Below are positions 28,457 to 36,934 of a DNA stretch of 64,000 nt, one piece after another. Origin of the DNA: UBA4582 sp964228885 (lineage in GTDB: Bacteria > Pseudomonadota > Gammaproteobacteria > Pseudomonadales > Azotimanducaceae). Numbering within the stretch: position 1 is the stretch's first letter; every line of letters begins with the position of its first letter. Made by a program: the position numbers and the translations under genes. Below the pieces are notes generated by a model that was not told where the DNA came from, did no database searches, and saw nothing but the letters and a program-made list of their open reading frames with translations. The stretch lies in assembly GCA_964228885.1 (NCBI GenBank), contig CAXRCG010000203.1, positions 1-64,000 on the forward strand, read 5' to 3'.

Positions 28457-28786
28457 TCACGTTTCTGATCTGACTTCTTTGCGTTCCCCTCACCTTAAGT
28501 TTTCAACATCAAACGAACATGCTTATTTTCTTCAATCACGCGTGAGGCGGAAAAGCCGCGAGCGCAGCGGAAACATTCATTGCGCTGGCTTCAGAATTAC
28601 CGCTTCGCGAAAAATAGAAAAGTTGCTTAATGAGCAACCACCGCCTTTAACAGGCAACTCTTGTGCATCGGTAAGAATTCTTTTAAGCATGCGGTTGTCG
28701 AGAACAGGCGCATGATGCCGCTGTTGGCTGTGGAAATATCTCTCGCTTTGCTTTCTCGGCGCTCCTTAGACCGGGACAATGTTTAG
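28457..28786. other. Intergenic region without a recognised gene
   Basis: These bases lie between a possible microprotein gene and the folE terminator. One long open frame crosses it but has low protein character (many Arg, Ser and Pro, no ribosome site). I see no other structure. Confidence 0.35.
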
Positions 28787-28817
28787 AAAAAAAAGGCACA
28801 AGCATTGCGCAAGTGCC
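28787..28817 (-). terminator. Intrinsic terminator of folE
   Basis: Read on the minus strand, a stem made by GGCAC and GTGCC with an inner GC pair (two-base internal loop) is followed by eight T residues. It starts 35 bases beyond the folE stop. This is a classical rho-independent terminator. Confidence 0.8.
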
Positions 28818-28851
28818 TGGAACAAAATGGTGCTACGCACCCTCGCTACAT

Positions 28852-29541
28852 TTATTTCAAAAACTCAGCACGCATGCTCTTATCTTCTTTGAATTGCCCG
28901 CCAAGCGCCGTGGTTTGCGTTGATGAGTTTGTATCCATTACACCACGCGATTTTACGCAGTAATGAGTCGCATCAATTGTCACCGCGACGTCGTCGGTTT
29001 CAAGTAACGTCTGTAACGCCACCAGTATTTGTTGGGTTAGACGTTCTTGAACCTGTGGCCGTTGCGCAAAAAAACGTACAATTCGGTTTATCTTAGACAA
29101 CCCAATGATCTTGTTAGTCGGGATATAAGCGACCCTTGAGGCGCCATCGATCGTCACAAAATGGTGTTCGCATGTGCTGATCACGCTTATGTTGTCGACT
29201 TTCACCATTTCCTCAACGCCCATCTTATTGTCAATAACTGAGATTTTGGGAAAGTTACTGTAGTCCAAACCACCAAACAGCTCGTCAACATACATTTTAG
29301 CTATTCGGTGTGGCGTTTCCGTAAGGCTGTCATCTTGCAGGTCCAGCCCTAGAGTCGTCACGATATCCTTCATCGACTCTCTAATCCGGCTGTATTTTTC
29401 GTCCCGCGTTAATCCATTTTCGATCATCGGCGTCTCAAGTCCATGTTCGACCAATGCTGCTTTGACCAGTTTTGCCTCCGGTGAACAATCACCAGGCAGA
29501 AGATAGGCACTCCTTCCGAAACTCTCTGCAATAACACTCAT
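28852..29541 (-). CDS. folE: GTP cyclohydrolase I
   Basis: A 229-residue enzyme converting GTP to dihydroneopterin triphosphate, the first step to folate. It aligns closely in memory with E. coli FolE. The zinc ligands are Cys124 and His127 (STCEHHF) and Cys195 (HYCVKSRG). The core RPQVQERLTQQILVALQ is near identical. It has about 14 extra N-terminal residues. AAGGAAAGC precedes the ATG. The gene stands alone with its own terminator. A Fur-box-like site lies 67-85 bases upstream, which would be unusual for this gene. Confidence 0.96.
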   Translation of the reverse strand: MSVIAESFGRSAYLLPGDCSPEAKLVKAALVEHGLETPMIENGLTRDEKYSRIRESMKDIVTTLGLDLQDDSLTETPHRIAKMYVDELFGGLDYSNFPKISVIDNKMGVEEMVKVDNISVISTCEHHFVTIDGASRVAYIPTNKIIGLSKINRIVRFFAQRPQVQERLTQQILVALQTLLETDDVAVTIDATHYCVKSRGVMDTNSSTQTTALGGQFKEDKSMRAEFLK

Positions 29542-29607
29542 AAGCTTTCCTTATTTGTCTTGATTTTTATTAACTGATATATCTGTTACGCCACTCATCA
29601 AAAAAAA

Positions 29608-29626
29608 GATCATAATAATCATTGAT
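29608..29626 (-). promoter_or_regulatory. Fur-box-like site upstream of folE
   Basis: GATCATAATAATCATTGAT matches the 19-base Fur consensus GATAATGATAATCATTATC at 14 positions, including the central AATCATT. It lies 67-85 bases before the folE start, where a promoter would be. Iron (or another metal) control of folE is inferred. Confidence 0.5.
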
Positions 29627-29928
29627 AATTCATTCGAAGCGCAGCGCGCTGGCGCTGATTTGCAGGCAAGGGTATGCATGAAATCATTGCGGTTTTTGTA
29701 CACGAAAAGTAGTTAATCTAGGATGGTTAGCCCATCAGACTAAGTTAATTTGACCAGGCTAGGGTAGGCGATCAACAACGTTTTAAAGACCTTCAGAAAC
29801 ATGCCCTATCATTTTTACAATCACATCGCGAATCATACTCGATGAATAACCACAACCAAGCCGCTGCCTAAGAATACGCTACATGAATTGAACCGCCAAG
29901 ATTGGTTGTTGAAATTTCGCCTAAAAGA
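29627..29928. other. Intergenic region without a recognised gene
   Basis: This is about 300 bases between the folE promoter region and the end of the dipeptidase gene. No open frame or hairpin with a T-run is supported. Confidence 0.35.
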
Positions 29929-31134
29929 CTATTGGAGAGCCCCGCTATTGGCAGCAGTTAGCGCACGCAGAAAGTTCCGTCCCCAGATCTTGCCAACGTC
30001 CTCTTCAGAGTAACCTCGTTGCAACAAACCGACAGTAACATTTAGCGCATCGCTAGACTCATTAAAAGATTTCATTCCACCCCCGTGGTTAAAATCAGTT
30101 CCGATGCCGACATGATCTATACCGATTCGATCAACAAGGTAATCGATATGATCAATAAGACTGTCCATTTTACCTGGTCCCAGCAAACGGCTGACATTAT
30201 CCGTGAAAGCTGTTTTTTCTTCTGGATCTTTAATTTCCCAGTACAGTTCAAAGGGATATAGGTAGGTTTCAGGCAGTTTCGCGTTTTCTCTTGCGACTCG
30301 AATTGCTTCAATCAGCCTGTCATCTGTCGTGTCATAAAGGTAGCCCCTAAAAGGTGTAACATGCACCACGCCACCATTCTCACCTATTCGATCAATCTCT
30401 TCGTCGGACAAATTCCGACTAACATCGCAAAGCGCTCTGACGTTGGAGTGACTCGCAATCACTGGGGCTTCGCTAATATCAAGAGCTTGCAACGTTGCAT
30501 TTTTCGATAGTTGGCAAACATCTAACAAACCACCCAGACGATTGATATGCCTTATCGCCTGACGACCGAGACTAGACAACCCACCATGTTCCTCTACAGC
30601 TTCATGTTTTCCCGTGACAGCACTAAAGTCGGGCCTAGATGAGTCAGCACAATCATTATGACCAATATGAGTCAGCGCAAAAACACGGCAGCCCGCTTCG
30701 TAATACTCATCCAGACCAGCAATATTCTTACCTATTATCTGAGTATTTTGAAAACCTAAAATGAGCGAACGCTTTCCCTCGGCTTTCGCAGCCTCGACCT
30801 CTTCCGCGGAATGAGAAAAAACCAAATTGTTCGCAGTATCTGCAACAAGCGCTCGCACGGCGGCCAGTTTCCGCTCTGCTCGTCGTCTCGCTTTTTGATA
30901 TCCGAGCTCGTTGCGCGGGAGGGGGCCGGATGCAACCGCCATTACCACAGCATCCACGCCGCCGATTTGCATTTTATCTGGCGCTACCTTAGAACGACCG
31001 TCGATGCCGACATATGCTGATTCACGCCCTGGTATCTCTATATCGGCGTGCGCATCGATGACTATCGAATTGGCGTGGATGCACTTCGCTCGAGATCGCT
31101 CTTGGTCAGTAGCGGGAGTATCGACTCTTGACAT
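29929..31134 (-). CDS. Membrane dipeptidase family (M19) protein
   Basis: A 401-residue amidohydrolase-fold peptidase. The first metal pair is His-Ala-Asp in IVIDAHADIEIPG near residue 29. THIGHNDCADS, LLDVCQLSKNA, IASHSNVRALCD (zinc His) and GIDHVGIGTDFNHGG follow in family order. The bridging Glu of renal dipeptidase is replaced in GFQNTQ, as in a group of bacterial M19 proteins. No signal peptide is seen. AGAGG eight bases before ATG 31134 fixes the start. It is a single gene; it may hydrolyse dipeptides or D-amino acid derivatives. Confidence 0.88.
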   Translation of the reverse strand: MSRVDTPATDQERSRAKCIHANSIVIDAHADIEIPGRESAYVGIDGRSKVAPDKMQIGGVDAVVMAVASGPLPRNELGYQKARRRAERKLAAVRALVADTANNLVFSHSAEEVEAAKAEGKRSLILGFQNTQIIGKNIAGLDEYYEAGCRVFALTHIGHNDCADSSRPDFSAVTGKHEAVEEHGGLSSLGRQAIRHINRLGGLLDVCQLSKNATLQALDISEAPVIASHSNVRALCDVSRNLSDEEIDRIGENGGVVHVTPFRGYLYDTTDDRLIEAIRVARENAKLPETYLYPFELYWEIKDPEEKTAFTDNVSRLLGPGKMDSLIDHIDYLVDRIGIDHVGIGTDFNHGGGMKSFNESSDALNVTVGLLQRGYSEEDVGKIWGRNFLRALTAANSGALQ

Positions 31135-31311
31135 GACATGTTCCCTCTTTTTCTCAAAATGCAAAGATTTTGTTTTTGAAGGAATCTATTCTAGCTGGAA
31201 TAAAGTCTAGCGGTAAACGGGGAACCCTACCTCGGTTAGAGCAAACATTGAATGCGTAATCGCCGACGCCTTTGTTTCCACTGAGATCGGGGAAACAAAA
31301 GCATCGGGTTT

Positions 31312-31458
31312 CTAATTGATCACACCATCATCGCTTCTCCTGGCAGCCTTTTGCTGAGAAGGCTCACCAAAGCTGAATTCCATAACTGTCAGGGCGAGGC
31401 CTATAGACAATAAAATAAACACAAAAACAGCCACGTATAACAAATTTTCAGCAATCAT
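31312..31458 (-). CDS. 48-residue membrane microprotein (third gene of a small cluster)
   Basis: The ATG overlaps the stop of the previous gene (TAATG), a strong sign of translational coupling. The protein starts MIAENLLYVAVFVFILLSIG, one transmembrane helix, followed by MEFSFGEP and a polar tail rich in Lys, Arg and Asp. No family is recognised. It is too short for routine gene calling. It ends the three-gene cluster of small membrane proteins. Confidence 0.6.
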   Translation of the reverse strand: MIAENLLYVAVFVFILLSIGLALTVMEFSFGEPSQQKAARRSDDGVIN

Positions 31459-31640
31459 TATTGGTTCATCCTGTTGGCGAGGCTAGACAATTTAAAATAA
31501 ATCCCGAAGGCGAGAATGGATGGCACCCAAATGGCGGTGAACAACCCTTCTGTTTGGTAACCCTCGAACCAAAGCAGACCTGAGACCGCAAAAGACACTG
31601 CTACTGCGAGCAGGATGAATAAGTCGGACAGTTTAAACAT
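31458..31640 (-). CDS. 60-residue membrane protein (second gene of a small cluster)
   Basis: MFKLSDLFILLAVAVSFAVS forms a first helix and a second hydrophobic stretch (GLFTAIWVPSILAFGIYF) follows, so two membrane spans are likely. AGGGAG precedes the ATG by six bases. It lies 58 bases after the 87-residue gene and overlaps the 48-codon gene by one base. I do not recognise the family. The conserved spacing and good ribosome sites argue that it is real. Confidence 0.65.
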   Translation of the reverse strand: MFKLSDLFILLAVAVSFAVSGLLWFEGYQTEGLFTAIWVPSILAFGIYFKLSSLANRMNQ

Positions 31641-31698
31641 GTTTTCTCCCTTATTTGATCAGTGGTGTTAAGCCGGTTAATGTTCCGGATGATTACCT

Positions 31699-31962
31699 CT
31701 AGTTTTGATGAAACCCTACGGCCGCAGACAATAGCCCGGCAATCGTCACGGAGGCTGGAATACGCATACCAACGACGCCAAAGACATCAATCATCGAGGG
31801 TACTATTCCGAGGAGTCCAAGCGGAAGCCACAGAAAGAATGGCGCCGCGATCGCGACGCCAAACCAACCAGCGATAAGAAAAAATCGACGGTTCCCAACC
31901 GTTTCATTTTTGTGACTGGATCCCGAAGCGCGCGCTCTAACGATATTTATCTCTTCTTCCAT
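31699..31962 (-). CDS. 87-residue membrane protein (first gene of a small cluster)
   Basis: A soluble N-terminus (MEEEINIVRARASGSS) leads into a hydrophobic region with GWFGVAIAAPFFLWLPLGLLG and a second span MRIPASVTIAGLLSAAVGF, split here as two helices. GGAG five bases before ATG 31962 sets the start rather than the upstream in-frame ATG at 31974. It heads a three-gene cluster of very small membrane proteins. No family is recognised. Confidence 0.6.
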   Translation of the reverse strand: MEEEINIVRARASGSSHKNETVGNRRFFLIAGWFGVAIAAPFFLWLPLGLLGIVPSMIDVFGVVGMRIPASVTIAGLLSAAVGFHQN

Positions 31963-32267
31963 TTTTCTCCGCAAATTTTGCGCTCAATTGACATCGGCGA
32001 TAATCGCTGTGTCACAGAAGATATACGAAGACAGTGCACCGACGGTTCACAATGCATTGATCCTGACACCATTACGTTTTACCAAGCGCGGAGCTAACGA
32101 GTGATTGACGGCGGGGAGAATAGGTAACTGCAGATTCGAAACTTGCGCTGTAGGTCTTTCTAAAACGCAACGCTCACATCAATGCGAGCGACCAAATCGG
32201 ACAACTATTAAGAAAATATTAATCGTTTGAGGTTTAGACGTTTCGATCTCTTCAAGCGAACACATGT
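31963..32267. other. Intergenic region without a recognised gene
   Basis: About 300 bases upstream of the small membrane gene cluster; they must hold its promoter. A weak stem (CGCTC with GAGCG, near 32170-32190) lies towards the CPXCG gene end. Nothing else is supported. Confidence 0.35.
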
Positions 32268-32459
32268 TTATTCGTGATCGGTTCGCACTTGCAGCATCAA
32301 CACGCCATCTAGGTTTTCGGATAGTGCAAATTCAATAGGACGGCAACAGACCTGACAATCCTCCACATATTGCGTATCTGCTTCACCCGGGTCGATCAAG
32401 ACGCCAATTGACTCTCCGCAATAAGGACATTGAATATCACGCTCTTCAAGCACAGACAT
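32268..32459 (-). CDS. CPXCG motif-containing cysteine-rich protein
   Basis: A 63-residue protein with CPYCGES near residue 11 and CQVCCRPI near residue 35, two metal-binding Cys pairs. It matches the small CPXCG family seen in many gammaproteobacteria, of unknown role, likely binding zinc. It begins four bases after the MAPEG gene stop, so the two are co-transcribed. Confidence 0.88.
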   Translation of the reverse strand: MSVLEERDIQCPYCGESIGVLIDPGEADTQYVEDCQVCCRPIEFALSENLDGVLMLQVRTDHE

Positions 32460-32463
32460 TCCG

Positions 32464-32901
32464 CTAGCCGACTAGACTCACGGCACCATTGACCGCCATG
32501 ACTGCTAGCATTAGTGAACCTAACAGAAACAAGCCAAACCTTGGCAGCACAGGATTAACGGTTGATTGAACGATGCTGTGAATCACTCGAAGAGCGACAT
32601 AACCCCAAGCAAGATAAAGGTTCAACCCTTCTCCAAGCCCAGCCATCGCGAGCACCAACGCGCAGGCGTAAAATATCGTAGGCTGTTCTAACAGGTGGTT
32701 ATAGTTATCCGCTTTCCACTGGATTTCCTTAGGCAACTGCGCGGCGAGCTGGTCTGTTCGTTGAGCTGCTTCAGGTCCAAGGTTGGCCGCAGCAATCGCC
32801 GGTAGGCGCAGCGCAATCATCCAAACCATCTGAACCAGCGTCCAGATGACGAGACATAATATTGGTAACAATATCGGTGAAGAAGAAAGTAGTGAATTCA
32901 T
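32464..32901 (-). CDS. MAPEG family membrane protein
   Basis: A 145-residue four-helix membrane protein. The MAPEG pattern is seen: KADNYNHLLEQPTIFYACALVLA (loop and second helix, residues about 60-82, the Glu-Gln-Pro turn is diagnostic) and VALRVIHSIVQSTVN in the third helix. Relatives include microsomal glutathione transferases. It may take part in glutathione conjugation of hydrophobic compounds, though many bacterial members are uncharacterised. GGAGGGAAT precedes ATG 32901; an earlier frame start at 32958 has no such site. Confidence 0.85.
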   Translation of the reverse strand: MNSLLSSSPILLPILCLVIWTLVQMVWMIALRLPAIAAANLGPEAAQRTDQLAAQLPKEIQWKADNYNHLLEQPTIFYACALVLAMAGLGEGLNLYLAWGYVALRVIHSIVQSTVNPVLPRFGLFLLGSLMLAVMAVNGAVSLVG

Positions 32902-33104
32902 AGTATTCCCTCCGAAGTTCAAATGCAGCAAAAGTTGAAATGGGCGCATGAATAGCATGCACTATAACCCACTGACATGTACAAACTTTATTCAGGTCTC
33001 TTTAATCTGGGATAAAGGGCTCACATCCAGGGGGACTATTCGACTGGGTGTTACTTCGCGGTGCGCCGCCGTTGCAACAAACCACTACCGACCTAACCCA
33101 ACGT

Positions 33105-33593
33105 CTAAGATGCCTGCGCCAGGCGCATCTTACCTCGGAGATCTTTTTCAAACTGGTGGGGATAATCATTCGGGCCAAGTCCCTTCAATCGCTCGAAACC
33201 AAGCGTCTCAAAGTAGGACACGGAAACCCCTTCAGCTTTCATCAACACCGTCTCGAGTTGATTCTCCGCAGCCCAACTAAACCCCAGCTGAATCAGCTGC
33301 TTGCCTATACCGTGACCACGAATGATAGGCAACACGAACAACCCATGCAGTAAGCCTTTCGCTGGTGCGAAACAAAGATCCATCACTGACACGCCCAGAA
33401 TGTCGTTACCGCGTACACACACGAACAAGTCAAAGTGATCAAAATCCACTAGGTCATATTGCATGACTGGTACTGCCCGACGTTTAAGCCGATTTGGCAA
33501 AGGCCAATTCATCACTGCCAGTTTTATGAGTCTGTTTATCGCGTCAAGGTCTGATGCTCGCGCTCGTCGGTAATCTGCTGACAATTTATACAT
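33105..33593 (-). CDS. GNAT family N-acetyltransferase
   Basis: A 162-residue acetyl-CoA-dependent transferase. Motif A is LFVLPIIRGHGIGKQLIQLG (about residues 90-109), with the R-x-x-G-x-G/A loop that holds the CoA pyrophosphate. The closing motif is SVSYFETLGFERL. The acceptor is unknown. It is a single gene with no clear ribosome site. It lies about 200 bases upstream of the MAPEG gene, on the same strand. Confidence 0.88.
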   Translation of the reverse strand: MYKLSADYRRARASDLDAINRLIKLAVMNWPLPNRLKRRAVPVMQYDLVDFDHFDLFVCVRGNDILGVSVMDLCFAPAKGLLHGLFVLPIIRGHGIGKQLIQLGFSWAAENQLETVLMKAEGVSVSYFETLGFERLKGLGPNDYPHQFEKDLRGKMRLAQAS

Positions 33594-34057
33594 ACGGATC
33601 TTACGCTAGGAATGCGACCTTGGATTCAAAAACACGCGGGCGTGCGAGAAAGAATAATATCGCTGGTTGTCCAATCCGCTCCGCGGTGCCAGAACAATGA
33701 TCACAGCACTTAAGTTCAAGTCCGGGTTATGCGCTTATTTTCTCCTCACAAAACGCGCCTAGCCCTCTGTGCATAAGAGACAAGCCACTGCAGGTTGCAC
33801 AGGTGAGCATTCGTCATATCGGCCTGACATCGACTTTCTTTGGCGAAGCGCATTGAGAAGTAAAGGCAGGAAAGATGGCTATGACCAACTGCTCGCTGGA
33901 TTAATCCTGCAGGGGCTGATGCTGCGGCGTCGAAAAATTTTACAACATTCAGTCGAGGTGTCGGAGAAATTTACCAAACCATTGATTCTTCTATCATTTT
34001 TGACTTGGTACGAATATTGCTCCTCCTATTATTCACACTTTATGGGTTAGTTTTTCG
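33594..34057. other. Intergenic region without a supported gene
   Basis: This is 464 bases between GNAT and the PEP-CTERM protein gene. One frame (33769-34050) stays open for 93 codons but lacks a ribosome site and protein-like content, so I leave it out. The promoter of the PEP-CTERM gene should lie here. Confidence 0.35.
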
Positions 34058-34612
34058 ATGAGTAATATAAAAAAAGCGATTGTATTTTTGGCCGGGATTT
34101 CGATGTACGCGTCGGCACATGCCGTTCCTGTTTTCTATTCCGGCACAGGTAATTATTACGAATACGTATCAGACAGCGTGCTCAGCACTGATGCTCAGGC
34201 AGCTGCCGCCGCCAACAGTTATTTGGGGGCGACAGGTTACCTAGCAACGATATTGGATGCCGGCGAGAATACTTTCATCACCAATTTGATCAGCGGCCCC
34301 GCATGGATCGGGTTGAGCGACGCTGCGATTGAAGGTGAATGGCGATGGGTTGATGGACCGGAAGCCGGCGACTTGGCTGTGTACACCAACTGGGCTGCAG
34401 GGGAGCCGAACGACTATGTACGCGGGGAAGACTATACGCAAATCAGAACGAATGGTACGTGGAATGATCACGGTCTACCAAACTTCCCCACTTATCGCCA
34501 TGGCTACGTCGTGGAATATTCTCCAGTCCCCGCTCCTACAACACTTGCCCTGCTCGGTATAGGCTTAGCTGGTTTTGGTTTCATCCGCCGCAAACACCTC
34601 CCGCAAGATTAA
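34058..34612 (+). CDS. C-type-lectin-like protein with PEP-CTERM (VPAP-type) sorting tail
   Basis: A 184-residue exported protein. It starts with a signal peptide (KKAIVFLAGISMYASAHA). The middle has lectin-fold marks: GYLATILDAGENTFI, AWIGLSDAAIEGEWRWVDG, WAAGEPND and WNDHG. The C-terminus is a sorting tail: VPAPTTLALLGIGLAGFGF followed by RRK. Such tails are processed by an exosortase and are common in biofilm-forming Gram-negative bacteria. No exosortase gene is in the window. It probably acts at the surface in matrix binding. Confidence 0.88.
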   Translation: MSNIKKAIVFLAGISMYASAHAVPVFYSGTGNYYEYVSDSVLSTDAQAAAAANSYLGATGYLATILDAGENTFITNLISGPAWIGLSDAAIEGEWRWVDGPEAGDLAVYTNWAAGEPNDYVRGEDYTQIRTNGTWNDHGLPNFPTYRHGYVVEYSPVPAPTTLALLGIGLAGFGFIRRKHLPQD

Positions 34613-34768
34613 GTCTTCGCGTCGAGCGCTGTTTTGTTTCATCAGCGACCGAAATTGGGGTCAAGTACAGCGGCCCCTTCACGGGTCGCTGCACTCCACG
34701 CTATTATTGATCGATGTTAGGCATGCGAAAACACTCAGACGGCGCTGCCCTCTAACGCAAGACCACGG

Positions 34769-35170
34769 CTAGTCATTTTTTAGCCAAACTCGACTCAGTA
34801 TCATTGCTGCAACCACTGCCCACCAACCCACGTTAATCGGATTTGAAAACAAGCTGAACGACGGTTGTCCACTGGCGCCGTAGGCCTCAATAAACTGCAG
34901 AGCATTAGGATTTTCCGTGCCAACCATCTGCAGAGATAGCGCCGTAGATTCAAGGTTGAACATCAAATTACCGCCAACCGTTAACCCATTAAATATGATG
35001 CCGACGGCAAAAAGGGTAACGAGTATTTTTGCGACTAAGCTGCCTCCCTCTGCGGCAGTCTGGTTTGCCGCCCTGAAAGCTACCCAGACCATAAAAAACA
35101 CTGCCGCTGTATATATGGCATTACTAATCAAAAAACCCGTCAAAACTGACCAAACTTCGAATTCACTCAT
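34769..35170 (-). CDS. Hypothetical membrane protein (about 133 residues)
   Basis: I do not recognise this protein. Three to four hydrophobic stretches are visible (FLISNAIYTAAVFFMVWVAF, ILVTLFAVGIIFNGLTVGG and PINVGWWAVVAAMILSRVWL). AGGAG eight bases before ATG 35170 sets the start; a GTG at 35179 overlaps that site. It is a single gene between a lectin-like protein and an orphan protein gene. Confidence 0.75.
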   Translation of the reverse strand: MSEFEVWSVLTGFLISNAIYTAAVFFMVWVAFRAANQTAAEGGSLVAKILVTLFAVGIIFNGLTVGGNLMFNLESTALSLQMVGTENPNALQFIEAYGASGQPSFSLFSNPINVGWWAVVAAMILSRVWLKND

Positions 35171-35503
35171 TTTGCTCACTCCTAATTGATGTCAGCTCAG
35201 ACTAAAATAGCGCTACAAAGGCGGTCAATAATAGTTCGATATTCGTATAAAACTGCCACAACATCCCCTCACAGAGATGTCGCCAGACTAATTACTGAGT
35301 TAGCGTGCACTTGTCTGTGTCGACTCGGTGATTTGTTTGAACGGGCATCGCTCTACACCGAGTGAACCTATGGCGCCTTTCTGGCCGGTCTATGCGTGCG
35401 CTTACCCACGAGACTAATCGAGACCCGATTCGAAAATTTCTGCATGGTGTGTCAACATAACCACCCCCCGCTTCGTTGTTCGATTAAAACTCTACCCAGG
35501 GTC
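35171..35503. other. Intergenic region without a recognised gene
   Basis: These 333 bases separate two minus-strand unknown genes. No gene, RNA or clear terminator is supported. Confidence 0.35.
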
Positions 35504-36934
35504 TTATCTCAACAATCCGGCAAGCAACTTTGGCGCCTTAGCAAAGCCTATAACGGCGGCAGGACGGAGGGCTGACTCGAGCGGATATGGTAATGTATGA
35601 ATACCCCCGTGAACTCGAACCCTTCCCGGAACAGGTATCTCAGCACTCAACCAATCCTGGACGGCAAGTAATGCGTTTAAACATTTAGACTGCTCTGGGC
35701 TGAAAGTCTGAACCTGCATCGCCGCCGCACCGCCAAACGCCGCATCAAACACAGGGTGGTCCAGCGAGCGTGTTTTTGTGATCGCCGCGGTATTCGCGGA
35801 CACGCGCAGGGGATCAACATTGTCAGTATGAATCTGTCCGTGCGCGGCCCAAGCCTCCGCCGCGATGACTTTGCACAAATATTGCGCAGCTTGGTAACTC
35901 GCACCTTGAATACTCACAACGCTACGAATTGTCGAACGGTCACCGAATTGTGCAGCACCACCAAATTTACCTAGCACACCGAAAGTATCGAGCAGACTCT
36001 CCCATTTAGGTCGCAGTGCTAACCGCTGTTCTAGTAAGACTTTATCACTGGCCTGCAGCTCTGATGGCGTCGTGGGTGACACTAACATCGTGACGCTCGC
36101 AATCAGTTCAGAAGGCATGGCATTGATGATCGCATTCATCACACCTGTTAATCGTAACTCACGGGCTTGCCCTGGGGCATAGGCATACAAACAAATGTCA
36201 CATGCCGAGCCCGCAGAGAACTCAATAATGGTCGACAGCAACTCTGCCGGTTGAGTTAACAAGTCAACATTTCGGCTTGGATAATGCAGGATGCCAGAAA
36301 ATTCTGGATTCGCTTTCATCTCCTTAGGCGGTGCAGCTTGATCTAACCAGAGCACCTCTGCGCCCATTGCCAAAAAGTGACGCGTAGACGCCATCTCGGC
36401 CGCAGCACCAACCACCACCACCTTTCGACCCCTGAGTGACAACCCATTGTCGTTTTCAAGTCTCTTTGCAATCGCGGCAAGGCTATCCGACGCAGCTGCA
36501 GTAATCACATTATCTGTTACCAAAGTCTTCCCGAGTGCAGCAAAATCTAGCCATAGCTTGTCGCCATATTCGAACGCCGGCGACCATAACGAACTACCTT
36601 CGCCTACGACAACTTCACACGGCAGAGCCGCGACCGGTTGCTGCAAATATTCATGCAGATTCTGTTGCTGATCGACGTCCCACACCAAATTGTCTTCGAC
36701 GACTTTAGATAACTGCCGAGCAATTGCATGACGTTGGGGGCTGCATAATCGTTGCGCTTCGAATTCCGGTAGTCGTGAGACGTAATGCTTGCGAAAACTA
36801 TCCGTTGATATTAGCCAATCTCTCAACCTCGGTGTGGGATCAATTTGATCACAGACAAGGGTCAGAGCTTCATGAAAAATACCTGCCGCGCTTTTGTTGT
36901 TCTTGAGCACCACGCCACTTTTCACTTTACTCAT
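35504..36934 (-). CDS. Orphan 476-residue protein with a Rossmann-like motif
   Basis: I cannot place this protein in a known family. A nucleotide-binding signature is visible near residues 168-195: GRKVVVVGAAAEMASTRHFL then MGAEVLWLD, i.e. a strand, Gly-rich turn, helix and acidic second strand end as in NAD(P)-binding folds. The regions before (FEYGDKLWLDFAALGKT) and after are not characteristic. The sequence looks soluble, with no signal peptide. The gene stands alone. Fold and function remain open. Confidence 0.8.
   Translation of the reverse strand: MSKVKSGVVLKNNKSAAGIFHEALTLVCDQIDPTPRLRDWLISTDSFRKHYVSRLPEFEAQRLCSPQRHAIARQLSKVVEDNLVWDVDQQQNLHEYLQQPVAALPCEVVVGEGSSLWSPAFEYGDKLWLDFAALGKTLVTDNVITAAASDSLAAIAKRLENDNGLSLRGRKVVVVGAAAEMASTRHFLAMGAEVLWLDQAAPPKEMKANPEFSGILHYPSRNVDLLTQPAELLSTIIEFSAGSACDICLYAYAPGQARELRLTGVMNAIINAMPSELIASVTMLVSPTTPSELQASDKVLLEQRLALRPKWESLLDTFGVLGKFGGAAQFGDRSTIRSVVSIQGASYQAAQYLCKVIAAEAWAAHGQIHTDNVDPLRVSANTAAITKTRSLDHPVFDAAFGGAAAMQVQTFSPEQSKCLNALLAVQDWLSAEIPVPGRVRVHGGIHTLPYPLESALRPAAVIGFAKAPKLLAGLLR

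Noticed and set aside
28362..28715. 117-codon open frame between coq7 and folE
   Set aside because: It is rich in Arg, Ser and Pro with no start signal, as expected for non-coding DNA, and it conflicts with the better 45-codon frame.
33769..34050. 93-codon open frame before the PEP-CTERM protein gene
   Set aside because: No ribosome site, no hydrophobic or domain pattern, and it ends just before a gene with a normal signal peptide. It is probably leader DNA.
34058..34612. PEP-CTERM protein as part of a local exosortase system
   Set aside because: No exosortase, PEP-CTERM regulator or polysaccharide genes are in the window; this is a lone cargo protein.
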